A stretch of 64,000 nucleotides of DNA from Undaria pinnatifida (lineage: Eukaryota; Sar; Phaeophyceae; Laminariales; Alariaceae), in assembly GCA_012845835.1 (NCBI GenBank), contig JABAKD010000001.1, positions 12,477,501-12,541,500 of the forward strand. Direction: 5' to 3'. Shown one piece after another: positions 10,931 to 21,874 of the stretch. The stretch's first letter is position 1. Each line of letters begins with the position of its first letter. Under the pieces are notes generated by a model. That model was not told the DNA's origin, made no database searches, and saw only the letters and a program-made list of their open reading frames with translations. A program made the position numbers and the translations under genes.

Positions 10931-13900
10931 GTAAGCAAGGGAGGATATACGTAATGGCGTGGTGTGCGTAGGTGCTTAGGTGCGGAATGTTGCTCGGTTT
11001 CCGTTTGCTTATGGCATGGCCCATATATGTGTGTGCATACCTATGATGATACGTAGTTGTCAGCGTCCAAGAGGTGTACACTTAACGAAGTTCTAAACAC
11101 TCCTATGTGTCTTTCGATAGCAAATACCTTAGGTCAGTGACGAGGCAACCGGGGTACCCATTCACCTTGGCGGTGATTAACTATCGTGGCAGGCCGCATG
11201 TCTACGGGGGCTTATAAGGTTTCTTCTGGTTTCCCTAGTTGTCTCTGGGCTCATCGGTGGAGGAACCATGCTCCATAAACCTCAACACAGCAGAACCCGA
11301 CAACGATAAACATTGCTCACGCATCACGCTGTTCGGGTTTAACAATATCCATACCTAGTACAGTATTGGGGACACGCTTGTGGTCATTAAGTATATTTTA
11401 TTCCGTAGTTCCTCATTTGATGAGCCCGATGAGCTACATAGGTTTGGGTCCAAAAGAACCTCCTACACCACGTAGCACAATTACCCCCTCCACCCCGTCA
11501 AATTGCTGTAGTCAACTGCTGCATAAGCCTGGATTCACAGGTCATTACACCTGGTGTTCTGTCTGTTGCATGTTCTGTCACCGCTGTCCTTCCTCTTTCT
11601 TTTTCTTGCAAGTACCACCGGCGAGAACAAAGTTCAGGAAACATACACCAGTCCGCATGGTACATGATGCTCTGTGTTACGTAGGTGCCACTACTGCTTG
11701 TACTTACCTTACCTTGAATGCGTGGAATGTTTACGTGGCTAGAGTCCCTGGCTTGTAATGTTGTGTGCGTTGTCGCATACGAGTATTTTTTTAATGGTGC
11801 AGAAGAAGACGCTGTTTGAACACACAGCTGTAGGGTGGAGCTCCTTTTCTTTAGTATGTATTCCGTAATTGGCCACCTACATATATTTCATCATTTCATT
11901 ATGTGTTATGTTTATGGTTTCCTCGACTTGGCGCGTCCTATGCGCGACGGGTATAACGGGAGAAAGAGACTTCTTCGTAAGGAAGCACGGACGGGTTCCT
12001 CATTCAATTGATCACTAGCTCGCGCGTCGTAAAACAGTCGCGTGCCTCGTCTTGACGTTCTATTTCGAAGCAAGGGCAAGGAAGCCCTGACTCATTAAGG
12101 GCATGTATGCCTCCAACATGTGAACCCATACAGCAGAGAATCTCCAACGCGAAGGTGCCATATCACCATTACGTAGACCGCTCACAATGTAAAAATACGC
12201 CCAGTCATGCGTATGTAATGAGGTAGAACGGAAATCTAAAGAAATCCGAGAATTCAATGAAAGCGTACGCCTTCACAGTGCCCTCATGCATCTATCCGGT
12301 TGCAGCACGCGGAGCCGTCGATGGTCGATTAATTGACAAACGTTGTTTAAGCTGAGCCCGCGCCTAAACCTGAGTTAACCAAGACAGGGTTAACCCTATT
12401 ACTCGCATTTTTCTTGCTCTATGGGACTTACAACCTTTTTAGAATAGGATTTTAACTCAATCTTGAAGGCGTTCAGGTCACAAAAGGAATACAATTTTGG
12501 AATAGTAAATGCATAGCGCGAGTCCTCTACCCGTCAGTCCTGACGCCCAGATCCCAAGAATACTCACTTTGCCTTTGCCGTGTCAACGCTCCAAACGATT
12601 GAGTGTTAGCGCCAACCTGGTTAACCCCTGCCTCATGAGTTTGTCACACAAAGATTAGTTTGTCACACAAAGAATAACAATTCTGCCTGACAACAGATCT
12701 GACGTCAACCCGCTCATGTAGGTTGGCCGCCCCTCCCTGTTTCTTTGGTTGGGCATTAGGTTCCTACACTTTCGAAACCGCTTTCCCAAACCCATTGGGA
12801 ATCTCTTGTATCGGCTTGAGTTTTCTTGGTTGGGGGCGTGAACCGCGATTGATATGCAGTTCGGTGACGCCGTATGAAACATCATCGACGTGGTTGGCTG
12901 ACACTAGACTGCCTTGTTTTTAGCTGCTGCTTGTTGTTCGTGTGCAAAACCATCGGTAGAGATACTCGTAACATTGCCAGATAGCCCACTGTCGACCGCA
13001 TCCAAAGTGCTGGCTAACCCTCACGATTACGTGTTTCTCGGATATTCCAACCACACCGCCATTTTACCACTGCAGGAATGGCCTGCGTACAGCCGTTTTT
13101 TACATGTACTCCTGCTGACAGATCTCTTTAAAGAAGAGGAGGGTCCCGTCTAGTGATGAGATTACTGCAAGTATAGTCAATACTAAAACGAAACAAAGAG
13201 GATATTCATATAAATATTCCGTTCCGACTCCGCGCTTGGAACGCGGGAGCTTTTGGGACGCAAACAGATAAAAAGTGCGTATGTGTCGGTCGTGCGCATG
13301 CCTGCCCGGCGATTGACGAATGCGGGGACATTAGCAGACAATGTACCCGGGGCGCAAATCACACGCGCGCGTAACATGCATGCGGCGTGTGCAAGGAGAT
13401 TTGTTTGATAGAGGCTTGCAGAACCGTTCCTGGCCAACGATGTCATGTTTGAATATGTTGCCACCCAGCTCGTCGGACTGGCGGGTGATTGGAGGCCAAC
13501 ATTGCAACCAAGTGCCTCATGTCTAAACCTCAGAATCGGATTGTTTCCTTTCGTCTTTGCCGTGTACCAGTACATATTACGATTTTTCAAAAGGCATCAT
13601 TGACAGAGGATTTTAACGCCGTGTGTGTCGTGCCGTCGACGTGATTTTCAAGTGTGCCGCCAATGCAGCTTCGCGTGCTCGCGGAGTACCCCAGAGTAAA
13701 ATTATAAATGCTGTTTATTGCCTCTCACTACTTCGGGGTGAAACTTGAAAAAAAAATGCCTGATGTACATTGAAACCGGTGCCCGTGTTCTCAGCACCAT
13801 ACATTTTGCGGACATACAAAAATTCCATATATACCAGATATAGCAAATTATGAAGCTATAACATCAAATCAGCTAAAATAATTAACAATACCAGGCAGAT
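10931..13900. other. No gene recognised
   Basis: A frame at 11366-11758 (130 codons) has no domain. A stretch at about 11555-11625 (GTTCTGTCTGTTGCATGTTC and onwards, then a pyrimidine run and TTGCAAG) resembles 46745-46805 and may be intron sequence of a lost gene. GTTTGTCACACAAAGA is repeated back to back at about 12641-12672. Confidence 0.4.
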
Positions 13901-14539
13901 TATTTAAAGGGGTGTATTCTTGCTACAACCGTCAAATTTGTCCCCTCCATAGATTCATAATTTCCGCGCACATACTGAAGTGTCCCGCCCGCCCCCCCGC
14001 CCCCCGCCCCCCCCGATCCCGCTTGTTCAACGCCCTGCCAGAAATCTAAATCTCCCACACAGTAGTAAATACTACTAGCAAGCTGAAATCACCCATTATC
14101 TTGCTAGCCATCCATCCGTAGCTCCAATTCATTTCCGCCCCTCCCCCCCCCCGCATCCCCCCATTTTTCCCCCGTTCCCTCTTGTTCAAACGACGCACCT
14201 AAAATAGAAAGCGGCCAGAATAAGGAACAATTGTACGCAAATGATATCACGTAATTATGCTTCTCGTTATCCATGACGTAGCTATATTTCATCCCCCCCA
14301 CCACCACCACCAACGTCCCCCACCCCCCCGACACCCCTCCTTCCCTACCAACCGCACGATCGCCTAGACCTAACATGCGTATAGCAGGCCCCTTCATATA
14401 TGCAACCTATACTGTTGAAATCCCCCCCCCCCCCCCACCCTCTATTTTTTTCCCCGCTCCCTCTTGTTTAAACGCCCCACCTAACATCGAAATCACCTCA
14501 TTTTCTTTCGAGAGCCATCCATGCCGCTGCTCCAATTAA

Positions 14540-14561
14540 CCCCCCCCCCCCCCCCCCCCCC
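14540..14561. repeat. Homopolymer run of 22 C
   Basis: This is the longest single-base run in the window and lies within the C-rich array. Its length is likely to vary and may be affected by sequencing error. Confidence 0.85.
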
Positions 14562-15683
14562 TTCCCCTCAACGCTCCCTCCTCCCCCACCACCCACATCA
14601 TCGCCTAGACTTACCACGAACCTTGTAGCAAACCCCTAAATTAATGCGACCTGAAGCTGTCAAAAACCCTTACCCCCACCCCCCCCTCCACCCGCCCCCT
14701 CGAACACTCCGCCCTCTCCTCACTGGTTGTACTACTTACAGGATATACAGGATACGCTGGTGCATTCCTTCCAAAACTGTCAGATTTTTCCCCTTTGTTT
14801 GTAAAAGGATTTATAGTTTTCACGCACAGATTGAGCTGCCCCCCCCCTCACGCTCCTTATTGTTCAAACCCAGGCCGCAAAGCCCTTTGAAACTCCCCCC
14901 TCCACACACCGGTTGTACTTCTTACACGATACACTTGATAACTGATGCATTCCATTCCACAGCTGTCACATTTTGTCCCCATTTGTTTTGTTTTTACAGT
15001 TTTAACGTACAGACTGATCAACATCAACCTGTGGACCCTGATAGCTACTGTATACATGTTGTAGTTCCAAGAGGAGTCGACGACCTATATATTTAATGAG
15101 TACACACAACCCGCAATACGCGTGATCCGAGTATCACACACTGCATGCAAATATGAGTTTCGACCAAATCTTCGATCTCACAGGTGGAGCGAATTTTGTT
15201 TTATGACACATGCACGATCGCCTCCCAACCTATGCCAAGCGAAGTACGAGGTATGACTAACGAAGTAAGGTGGTGGAGCGCGTGTACACTGAGCGTTTAT
15301 TTGAAAACATACACGATTCGCATTTCTCCCTTTTGTTCTTAATGGCGGTGACTGACCACATCATCTCGCCTGTTGTATTTGGCAATATGTATATTTTTTC
15401 AAAATTAGCGATGTCAGAAGGTAATGGTAACTACATGATTGTACCTATCGAATGAAATATTCCATCTTTCGATCCATGAACAATGACAAATTATAAAGCT
15501 TTCAATCCGTGGTTTACTACACCTAAAAACTGAGTTGCGTACTGCTTGTAACAACAAACCTTCTACACTAATAAACATTACCAAGCGGGTGATATGAAGA
15601 GGTGTCTTCTTGCTACAACCGTCATGTTCGTCCCCTTTAAAGGTTTATAGTTTACGCGCACATGTTGAAGTCCCCCCCCCCCC

Positions 15684-15933
15684 CGATCCCTCTTGTTCAA
15701 ACGCCCCACCTAAAATCAAAATCTACCAGGGTAGTAAACACTACCAGTGTAGCTCCAACTCATCTCAACCCTCCTTCCCCCCCCTCCTTTTGTTCCCCGC
15801 CCCCCCCCGATCCCTCTTGTTCAAACGCCCCACCTAAAATCAAAATCTACCAGGGTAGTAAACACTACCAGTGTAGCTCCAACTCATCTCAACCCTCCTT
15901 CCCCCCCCCCTCCTTTTGTTCCCCGCCCAGTTC
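15684..15933 (+). repeat. 125-bp tandem duplication, nearly identical copies
   Basis: The unit starting CGATCCCTCTTGTTCAAACG at 15684 is repeated from 15809. Apart from the length of a poly-C run and the 3' edge the two copies are identical by eye, so this duplication is much younger than the surrounding array. Confidence 0.85.
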
Positions 15934-17221
15934 GTTTAAACGCCCCACTTATAATCGGAATCGGCCAGAGTGATAAGCACTTCTACGCAATTGGTATCAC
16001 GTCATCATTGTCTTTCTAGACATCCATGACATAGCTTTCATGCATACCCCCTCCCCCCCTCTAATGCCAACACCCCGCACGATCGCCTAGACCCAGCACC
16101 GCGCTTAAAGCAAGCCCATATATATAATTGATACACGCGATCGGAGTATCACACGTACAATGTTGTCAAAGTGAGTTTTGACCAAATCCTTGATCTCATT
16201 GCTGGAGCGTATTTTAATATTATATGTGACCTAAACTTCTGGAAAACATATAATTTTAAAATATATAATTAAAATACGCCTCTCCCCCCCTTTCTTTTTT
16301 CCTCGCTCTCTTATGTTCAAACGCCCCACCTAATATCGAAATCCGCCAGAGTAATAGACACTTCCATGCCCTGGATATCACCTCATTACCGTTTTAGAGT
16401 CGTCCATGCCGCTGCTGCAATTCCCACCCACCCCCGCCCCACAGTCCCCTCCGTCCCCACCACCCGCACCATCCCCTAGACCTAGAACCACGGGTACAGC
16501 AAATCCCTACATCTATGCGAGCTAAAGCTTGCCCCCCCCCCCCACACACACACACCCTCCCCCACCAGAAGGGTTTATAGTTTCCACGCACAACTTGAGC
16601 TGCCCCACCTGTCCCTCCCCCCTCTTTCCCCCCCTCCCGCCCCGCTTTTGATCAAAGTCAGGCCCCCACGTCCCTAAAAACACCGCCCTCCCCTCACCGT
16701 TTTTTCGACTTACAGGATTCACTTGATGAACTGATGCACTTCCTTCCACAGCGTCAGATTTCGTCCCCCTTTAAAACAGGTTTTAATGGTTTCCGCGCAC
16801 AGACTGACTAACATCACCCTGTTGACCATGATAGCTACACTGTAGTTGCAAGGGGAGTCGCCGACCTATATCCTTAATGAGGACACACAACTCGTAATGC
16901 GCGCGATCGGGGTATCACACACAGCTTGCAAGGATGAGTTTCGACGAAATATTCTATCTCACAGCTGGAGAGTACTTAAATTGTTATATCATGTATGCCT
17001 TCGAAGCTTGAATATACCAACTTCATGGTACAGAGAGTGCGAGCACGCGCGAGTATCGCCTTTCGCGGAGCATCAGGGTGGAAACACGGAAAATAAGGTC
17101 GATTGACTGCGCGATGGAAAGGAACGCCGTGTCGAGGGGCAGGGTGATCGGCGAAGCGCTGGGGAGACGGACCGCGCGATCCCTTTTTTTTTGTTCATCC
17201 TAACCGATAAAAAGACGTTCC

Positions 17222-17503
17222 CGACCAGGCAAGGCTACGATAAGGGGGTCCCCTTTTGGGCCTTGAATTTCAGTGGCTAGGGGTCACTCGCGCGAGAAAC
17301 CCCTTTGTTATTTTGCTATCTTATGTTTTTTTCATGTTTTATATTGACGAAATCAATCCGCGATGCAAAGGTATTCTAAGCTGCTCGAAAACAACTGCCT
17401 AAACCATTTTCAGCAATCCGTGAGGTACAGAGTCACTCGTGCGAGTGGCTCAAACACACTAGTGAAAACGGGGGTACCCCCCCTACCGTAGCCTTGGTCG
17501 ACC
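17222..17503. mobile_element. Terminal-inverted-repeat MITE, ~280 bp
   Basis: The left end (about 17222-17257), with GACC, CAAGGCTACG, then GGGGGTCCCC and TTTT, is matched in reverse complement by the right end (about 17465-17503). The right end reads GACC, AAGGCTACGG, then GGGGGTACCCCC and GTTTT. Internally, TCACTCGCGCGAG near 17284 and TCACTCGTGCGAGTG near 17432 form a diverged subterminal repeat that is itself nearly palindromic. There is no coding capacity. Size, inverted ends and lack of a frame fit a non-autonomous DNA transposon. Superfamily and target-site duplication are not resolved. Confidence 0.6.
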
Positions 17504-18689
17504 CACCATCTGCGTCGTATCGCTTTTGCGTGGTCCACCTTGTTCCCTGAACAACTGACCTTTCGACTCTTTTTTATCTACATGTTGGAGGCTATTCATG
17601 TCCCACCACCTGGCCGTACCGCCCTATATTACGCCTGCATCACCCACCTTCCCATAGCATTCCGAAACCCCGGCGTACAAACGGAAGCGTAGGGCAGCTC
17701 GGCTGTCGGCGAAATCGCTGAATGGTAAACACAAGAGGACATCGGTGGGTTGTCGCAATGTCGCATCTCTTGGACGTTTAGACCTACAGAAACACGCGCA
17801 CGGCATTAAATGTCCCCTTGCACATGCTGATCACAGTTTGACGCTCTATTCACGAACTTCAATACCTGGTATTACATTGAGAGGCCTGCACACTCTGCAT
17901 TCAGTATTTCTCGCAGACCAAACAACTTGATGACATTCAATTAGGTCACTTATGTTTACCTGCACGAGCTGGTGTTTACACTCGCAGGACAAACAGATGT
18001 GCCGCAACAGTTAGTTTCTGTGTACAGCCACGGACAATGAAAAAACTTGACGCAATCATCCTAAAGTGGGTGATATCTGAATTGCTTGCAACAATGCCTG
18101 GTTTGACCATATGTGCACATTGCTGAAAACATTATATAGCGGGCACAAAACCGGTGATCAACGTGCTGTCCGTGTGTTGTTTAGTCTATATTCGCGTGCA
18201 GGGTCTAATGTCGTGTGTCATGGGTAGATGCCACCCAACCATCCTCCGGCCTACCGATCTACGCCAGCACCTATAACGGAGGGTGAACGTCGGTAAACTC
18301 AAACCAGATTACCCCGCCCTTCCACGATAAAATTGCATTTAGGCGGTACATAGATGGGGCGGAGCAAGGCCGGAGGACAGACCAACCTTTTGCTCAAGCA
18401 GGGCCCAATAAACAACAGAAGTCTAACGATTGCTGGGGGGTTCTTCTCCAAGCCCATACTGATTCATTTTGTCAAAAAATATTAATTAATTGCGATCGCG
18501 CTATGTAAACGTCAACTTCAAATAGACGGACACTTTTTAATTGAGGTTACGGTATTGTAGACAAATAGGCTGACAGCATCCTGCGCTAGTTGCGACACAG
18601 CAAGCATCCACGCTCAAGACCTCGCACCCACGATGTCATACCAGACTCTACCACAATATTTCCATGGCCCCTCCTCGATATGTGATTTG
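17504..18689. other. No gene recognised upstream of the first WW gene
   Basis: Frames here are under 65 codons and no clear repeat is seen. Distal regulatory sequence of the downstream gene could lie here, but nothing specific is visible. Confidence 0.4.
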
Positions 18690-18863
18690 TCCTCTGTCCG
18701 TTTGTTGCTGCTGTTCATGTCGTGCAAGGTTCCTTCCTGGGATACGGCGCAGAATATATAGGAGCCGAGTATACGAAGGAGGACTCACATAGGACGAGAT
18801 GGTGATCTCAGCTTTTTCATCGGGGCGGACAGGAGGTCAAAGTGAAGATTGGAATATTGACGG
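18690..18863 (+). promoter_or_regulatory. Conserved 5' block of WW gene 1 (leader and proposed exon 1)
   Basis: This block aligns with 49230-49392, upstream of the paralogous gene. Shared pieces include GCTGCTGTT..., a CAGAATA box, GGACGAGA-GG-GATCTCAG, a GTCAAA/ATCAAA box, and CGGGTGAGA at the 3' end. The last fits a splice donor, CGG|GTGAGA, in both copies. Small indels outside multiples of three in part of the block suggest that much of it is untranslated leader. Because the block is conserved between diverged paralogues and ends in the same donor, I infer promoter or leader sequence plus a short first exon. Confidence 0.45.
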
Positions 18864-21800
18864 GTGAGATGACACTCCCGCTTTCCTGGTTGCGTGCAAT
18901 GAAGGCAGCTACGGCCCTGCTTGTGCCAACAGTGACCAAAGGCGTATGTATGCAGAGCTGGCGCCGTCACCTATCTTACCGAATATTGGCTTGCGTACGC
19001 ATCTGACTAGACACCAAAGTCTCGTTTTCATTACTCTGAGATGTGGTACATGGTTCGAGGGAGTCCTCCGTAAAGTACATTCAACATTGATTCACCAAAA
19101 ATTTCTGGCGTACTGCATCAATTGAAACAACGTGAAGTTGCTACGGTTGTATACCATGGACACAGGAGCTGGTAGAAACCTTTCTTTTCGTAGCTTGTAA
19201 ACAGTCGCTCAAAATCCGCTCAGGTAGCGCTCATGTCAGCGATCACGGGCCTGACTATGTTACTACCGCCATACCTTCTCTTGATTCTAAAGGTATGGCG
19301 GGCGCAACCTGGACCCGTCAAACTACGTAAACGGCCCGAGCGCATCGAAGAACGACAAGAAGGGGACCTACAACGCGCCCACGGCCTCTGCCGCGATCGC
19401 GGGTTCTCTGAGAGACTTCCAGTCCGGCGACGTTGATTCGAGGTTCTCTGCTCCCAACATGAAGTCCTCGAACATCATGCACAATAAGAGCAACGCGACA
19501 ACTTCCAAGACCAGCAAGACTGGCCATTACGGGGCGCCGACAGCACCTTCCGCGACGGCAGAATACTGGAATGACTTCCAGTCCGGGGAAGGCAATCCAA
19601 GCTACACGCCAAACAGCACAAACACCACGATAAACGCGAACTACGGGAAGGCTGGAAAGGACATCTTCGCAGTGAAGGACGCCAACGACGGAAAGTCGAA
19701 AGCCACCACCGCAGCGCGAGCATCTTCGGCGTATTCTAACACGTGTCAATCGGGCGACATCGACTCGAGCCCCACTTACAACACGAATGGCCTGATCAAC
19801 ACAGGTAAAAACGGAACGAGCAAGGCAAACGGCATCAACAACTCGAAGAATGGCAAACAAAGCCACTCCCACGAGTCTGCAGCTCCTCCGGCAAGCGCTG
19901 CGTATCCGAGTGCATTCCAGTCCGGACAGCAGGTCCCCTCGGCCTTCGCTCCCAGCAACGACACCATCCACAGCAAGACCTATACAAAGGACACCAGTAG
20001 CATCAGCAAAATAAAAAAGGGCAATATTGGCAACTACCATTCGTCCACGACTCATCCGGCAGCCGGGTCATACTCCAGTGCCTTAGACCCTGACTACGTC
20101 GACTCGACCTACGCCGAAAGCACTGACGCCATGTACAACACAAACACGAACAGCACGAGCAAAAATGGCAAGAACGTCAACAACCAATCGGCCACGACTC
20201 GTCCTGCCACCGCGACGTATTCCAGGGCGTCCCAGTCCAGAGAGATCAATTCGAGGTCTATACCGAGCTCCTCGCACACCACGAATGACGCGAATGCCGC
20301 AAGCATAGTGGACATCGGTAACCCCATGAATTATGGCATGAAAAACAACTACCAATCTTCCACGTCTCGACCGACAATTGTGGCGAACTCGAGGGCTTTG
20401 AAGCCTAGCGACGTTCACACAAACTCCGGCTCGAGCGCACAAGCATGGGAGGAACACATCGACGTTGCCACCAACAGGAGTTTCTACTACAACAATATCA
20501 CGAAGAGGGTAAGTCGCGTCAATAATTCAGAACCAATACAAGTTTCTACTTTTGACGAACCCAAAACAAAACGACCGTTTCCTAGTTTCCTGAGAGCTTT
20601 CGCTAGCTACCAACCTACATGGTTTGTCGACATTCACAAAAAACAATCTAGCTGCTGAACGCCTGGCCCGTTGTCGAGCGTTACTAGAGCAATTCTGCTC
20701 CGTGAGTTCAGGGCGAAGGCTACTCCATGATGTGTTATTGCATTCCCACTTATTCCTACAAGTACAGCGGAGGGGGTCCCAAACTCTGGTTTTTTCGATA
20801 CACATTAACGTTGGTTGTCGGTTGACGTTCGTGCGTGACGGAGAAAAATGGCTGGCAACACACTCGAAGTTCGCGGTAATGGTCAGCCGAGGAGCACTTC
20901 GCACCTAAAATTGAGAGAATCAATGATGAAACAGGAAGATAGTCATGTGTGCTCTGTTTCTGTCCTATAATCACGGTACCTGACATATTTTATAGCAATA
21001 CGTAGATATTTGCACTTGTTAGAGTAGACGTCTTGCCAAAAGGCGTTTTGAGATGCAATGGTTTGTGATTGCCAACAGCGGAGCGATCACGGCTTCGCCA
21101 TTAATGTCGTGGGGCAAACCAGCTACCGGAGGCTTACCCGCAGTCGAATATAAATCAACAGGGGGATCAAGTTGATACTGTGTATGAGGTTTTGTGTCTC
21201 GCAAGCATTCTGACCATGCAGTAGGCATGCTTCAACAGAGACGAATCGAGACGTGTTCGTAAAACTACCTGAGACATCATCAATATCGCGAAATTTACCG
21301 CTTTCACCGGTCGGGTGATCGGTCAGCTCATGTTTGCTGTTCACCTGACATCTTGAGACGCAACAACCATGTCCCACCCAAATAATCTACCAATCCTTCG
21401 GAAGCTTGTGCACTGCCCACACCAGACGCCCGTTATCCATGAAATATGTTTCCTTCTCTGCCCTGATGTTACGAGATCTCTAACGATAACCAATTCATGA
21501 ACGGGGGCCTGAATTAACCTCTGAAAATTTTGCAGACATGGCTATCACTGGGTTTGACCAATGACGATTGACCTCTATCAAAGATGTGTTGAACACCAGT
21601 GAACGCCAAAAAAATGAACCCATACCATCTCCCACCCCGCCTCGGCCTTTCGTATAATGGCGCCACGCAGTCTACATGGGGGCTTCCTAGCGGCATGGTG
21701 AAGAAGGCACCTCCGCCACCCCCGTCACCGCCTCCGATGACGCCGATCGTCCACAAGCGAGAACAGGACCAATGGTTCAGAATTCGTGATACCAGAGGAA

Positions 21801-21874
21801 GGAAAATATGGTACAACGAAGTCACAACGAGGTCGCAAATTGAAAGGCCGAATTGCCTCAGGAAGTACAGGTAG
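18799..21874 (+). CDS. WW-domain protein with Asn/Ser/Thr-rich repeats, gene 1 (three-exon model)
   Basis: Proposed join is 18799-18863, 19293-20508 and 21671-21874, about 494 residues. Exons 2 and 3 are firm. They join in frame at AGG|GTAAGT...GCAG|TCT and complete a WW domain: AWEEH...FYYNNIT-KR, then STWGLP, with the two Trp 23 residues apart and the conserved Pro present. Before it lie about seven diverged repeats of ~55 residues with an anchor like A-x-Y-x-x-x-FQSG-x-x-DS. After it come PPPPPSPPP and a WW-like segment WFRIRD...WYNE-x-T-x-x-SQIERP. Exon 2 must start at an acceptor (AAAG|GTATGG, 19292/19293), because in-frame stops lie at 19282 and 19288. Exon 1 (ATG 18799, donor after 18863) is inferred from the matching phase and from conservation with gene 2. 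WW domains bind Pro-rich ligands. The repeats look disordered, there is no clear signal peptide or membrane segment, and the cellular role is unknown. Confidence 0.65.
19293..20508 (+). CDS. WW gene 1, exon 2 (repeat region and first half of WW domain)
   Basis: This is an open frame of 405 codons after one base that completes a split codon. Codons favour G or C in third position, unlike the flanking DNA. Peptides such as DFQSGDVDS, DFQSGEGNPS, TCQSGDIDSS, AFQSGQQVPS and ASQSREINS mark successive repeat units. The exon ends AWEEHIDVATNRSFYYNNITKR directly before GTAAGT. If translation began only at the internal ATG 19459, about 55 codons with the same repeat signature (a DFQSGDVDS unit) would be lost, so I favour the longer exon. 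Confidence 0.75.
20509..21670 (+). other. Intron 2 of WW gene 1 (1162 bp)
   Basis: The donor is AGG|GTAAGT and the acceptor CACGCAG|TCT, phase 0. It interrupts the WW domain just before its second Trp motif, exactly as in gene 2. By eye the intron sequence does not align with its counterpart, so the introns have diverged far more than the exons. Short open frames inside are not supported. Confidence 0.8.
21671..21874 (+). CDS. WW gene 1, exon 3 (WW end, Pro-rich linker, degenerate second WW)
   Basis: It encodes 67 residues plus TAG. STWGLP closes WW domain 1, then comes KKAPPPPPSPPPMTP, then a second WW-like segment with QWFRIRD, GRKIWYNEVT and SQIERP, and a C-terminal NCLRKYR. About 73% of residues (49 of 67) match exon 3 of gene 2 without gaps. 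In the second WW the usual binding Trp before x-x-P is Ile. Confidence 0.8.
   Translation, partial: STWGLPSGMVKKAPPPPPSPPPMTPIVHKREQDQWFRIRDTRGRKIWYNEVTTRSQIERPNCLRKYR

Larger units (their letters stand above)
13905..16985 (+). repeat. Decayed C-rich repeat array containing family A copies
   Basis: About 3 kb built from recurring modules. A TTGTTCAAACGCCCCACCTA-like box followed by AAATC and GCCAGA-type text recurs about nine times (near 14022, 14180, 14463, 14857, 15692, 15817, 15932, 16313 and 16645). A GATCGCCTAGACC-like box followed by a CCCATATATA-type tail recurs four times (near 14360, 14603, 16079 and 16472). A TTATAGTTTCCGCGCACA-like box recurs at least six times. Poly-C runs of 8 to 22 separate the modules. 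Family A right-hand modules lie at about 15005-15190 and 16790-16975. No frame is credible here, since Pro-rich frames are translations of the C tracts. Confidence 0.7.

Noticed and set aside
15610-15973. Proline-rich proteins encoded in the C-rich array
   Set aside because: The frames are translations of poly-C runs and duplicated modules, and several registers are open equally.
19233-19436. Hydrophobic N-terminal peptide (MSAITGLTMLLPPYLLLILK) as a signal peptide for WW gene 1
   Set aside because: It is in a different frame from the repeat exon and has no equivalent frame in gene 2. The region fits an intron end with an acceptor at 19292.
19318-20055. 245-codon minus-strand open frame
   Set aside because: It lies antisense to exon 2 of WW gene 1, where the plus strand has the repeat structure and splice-joined WW domain. 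The antisense frame is a by-product of biased codon use.
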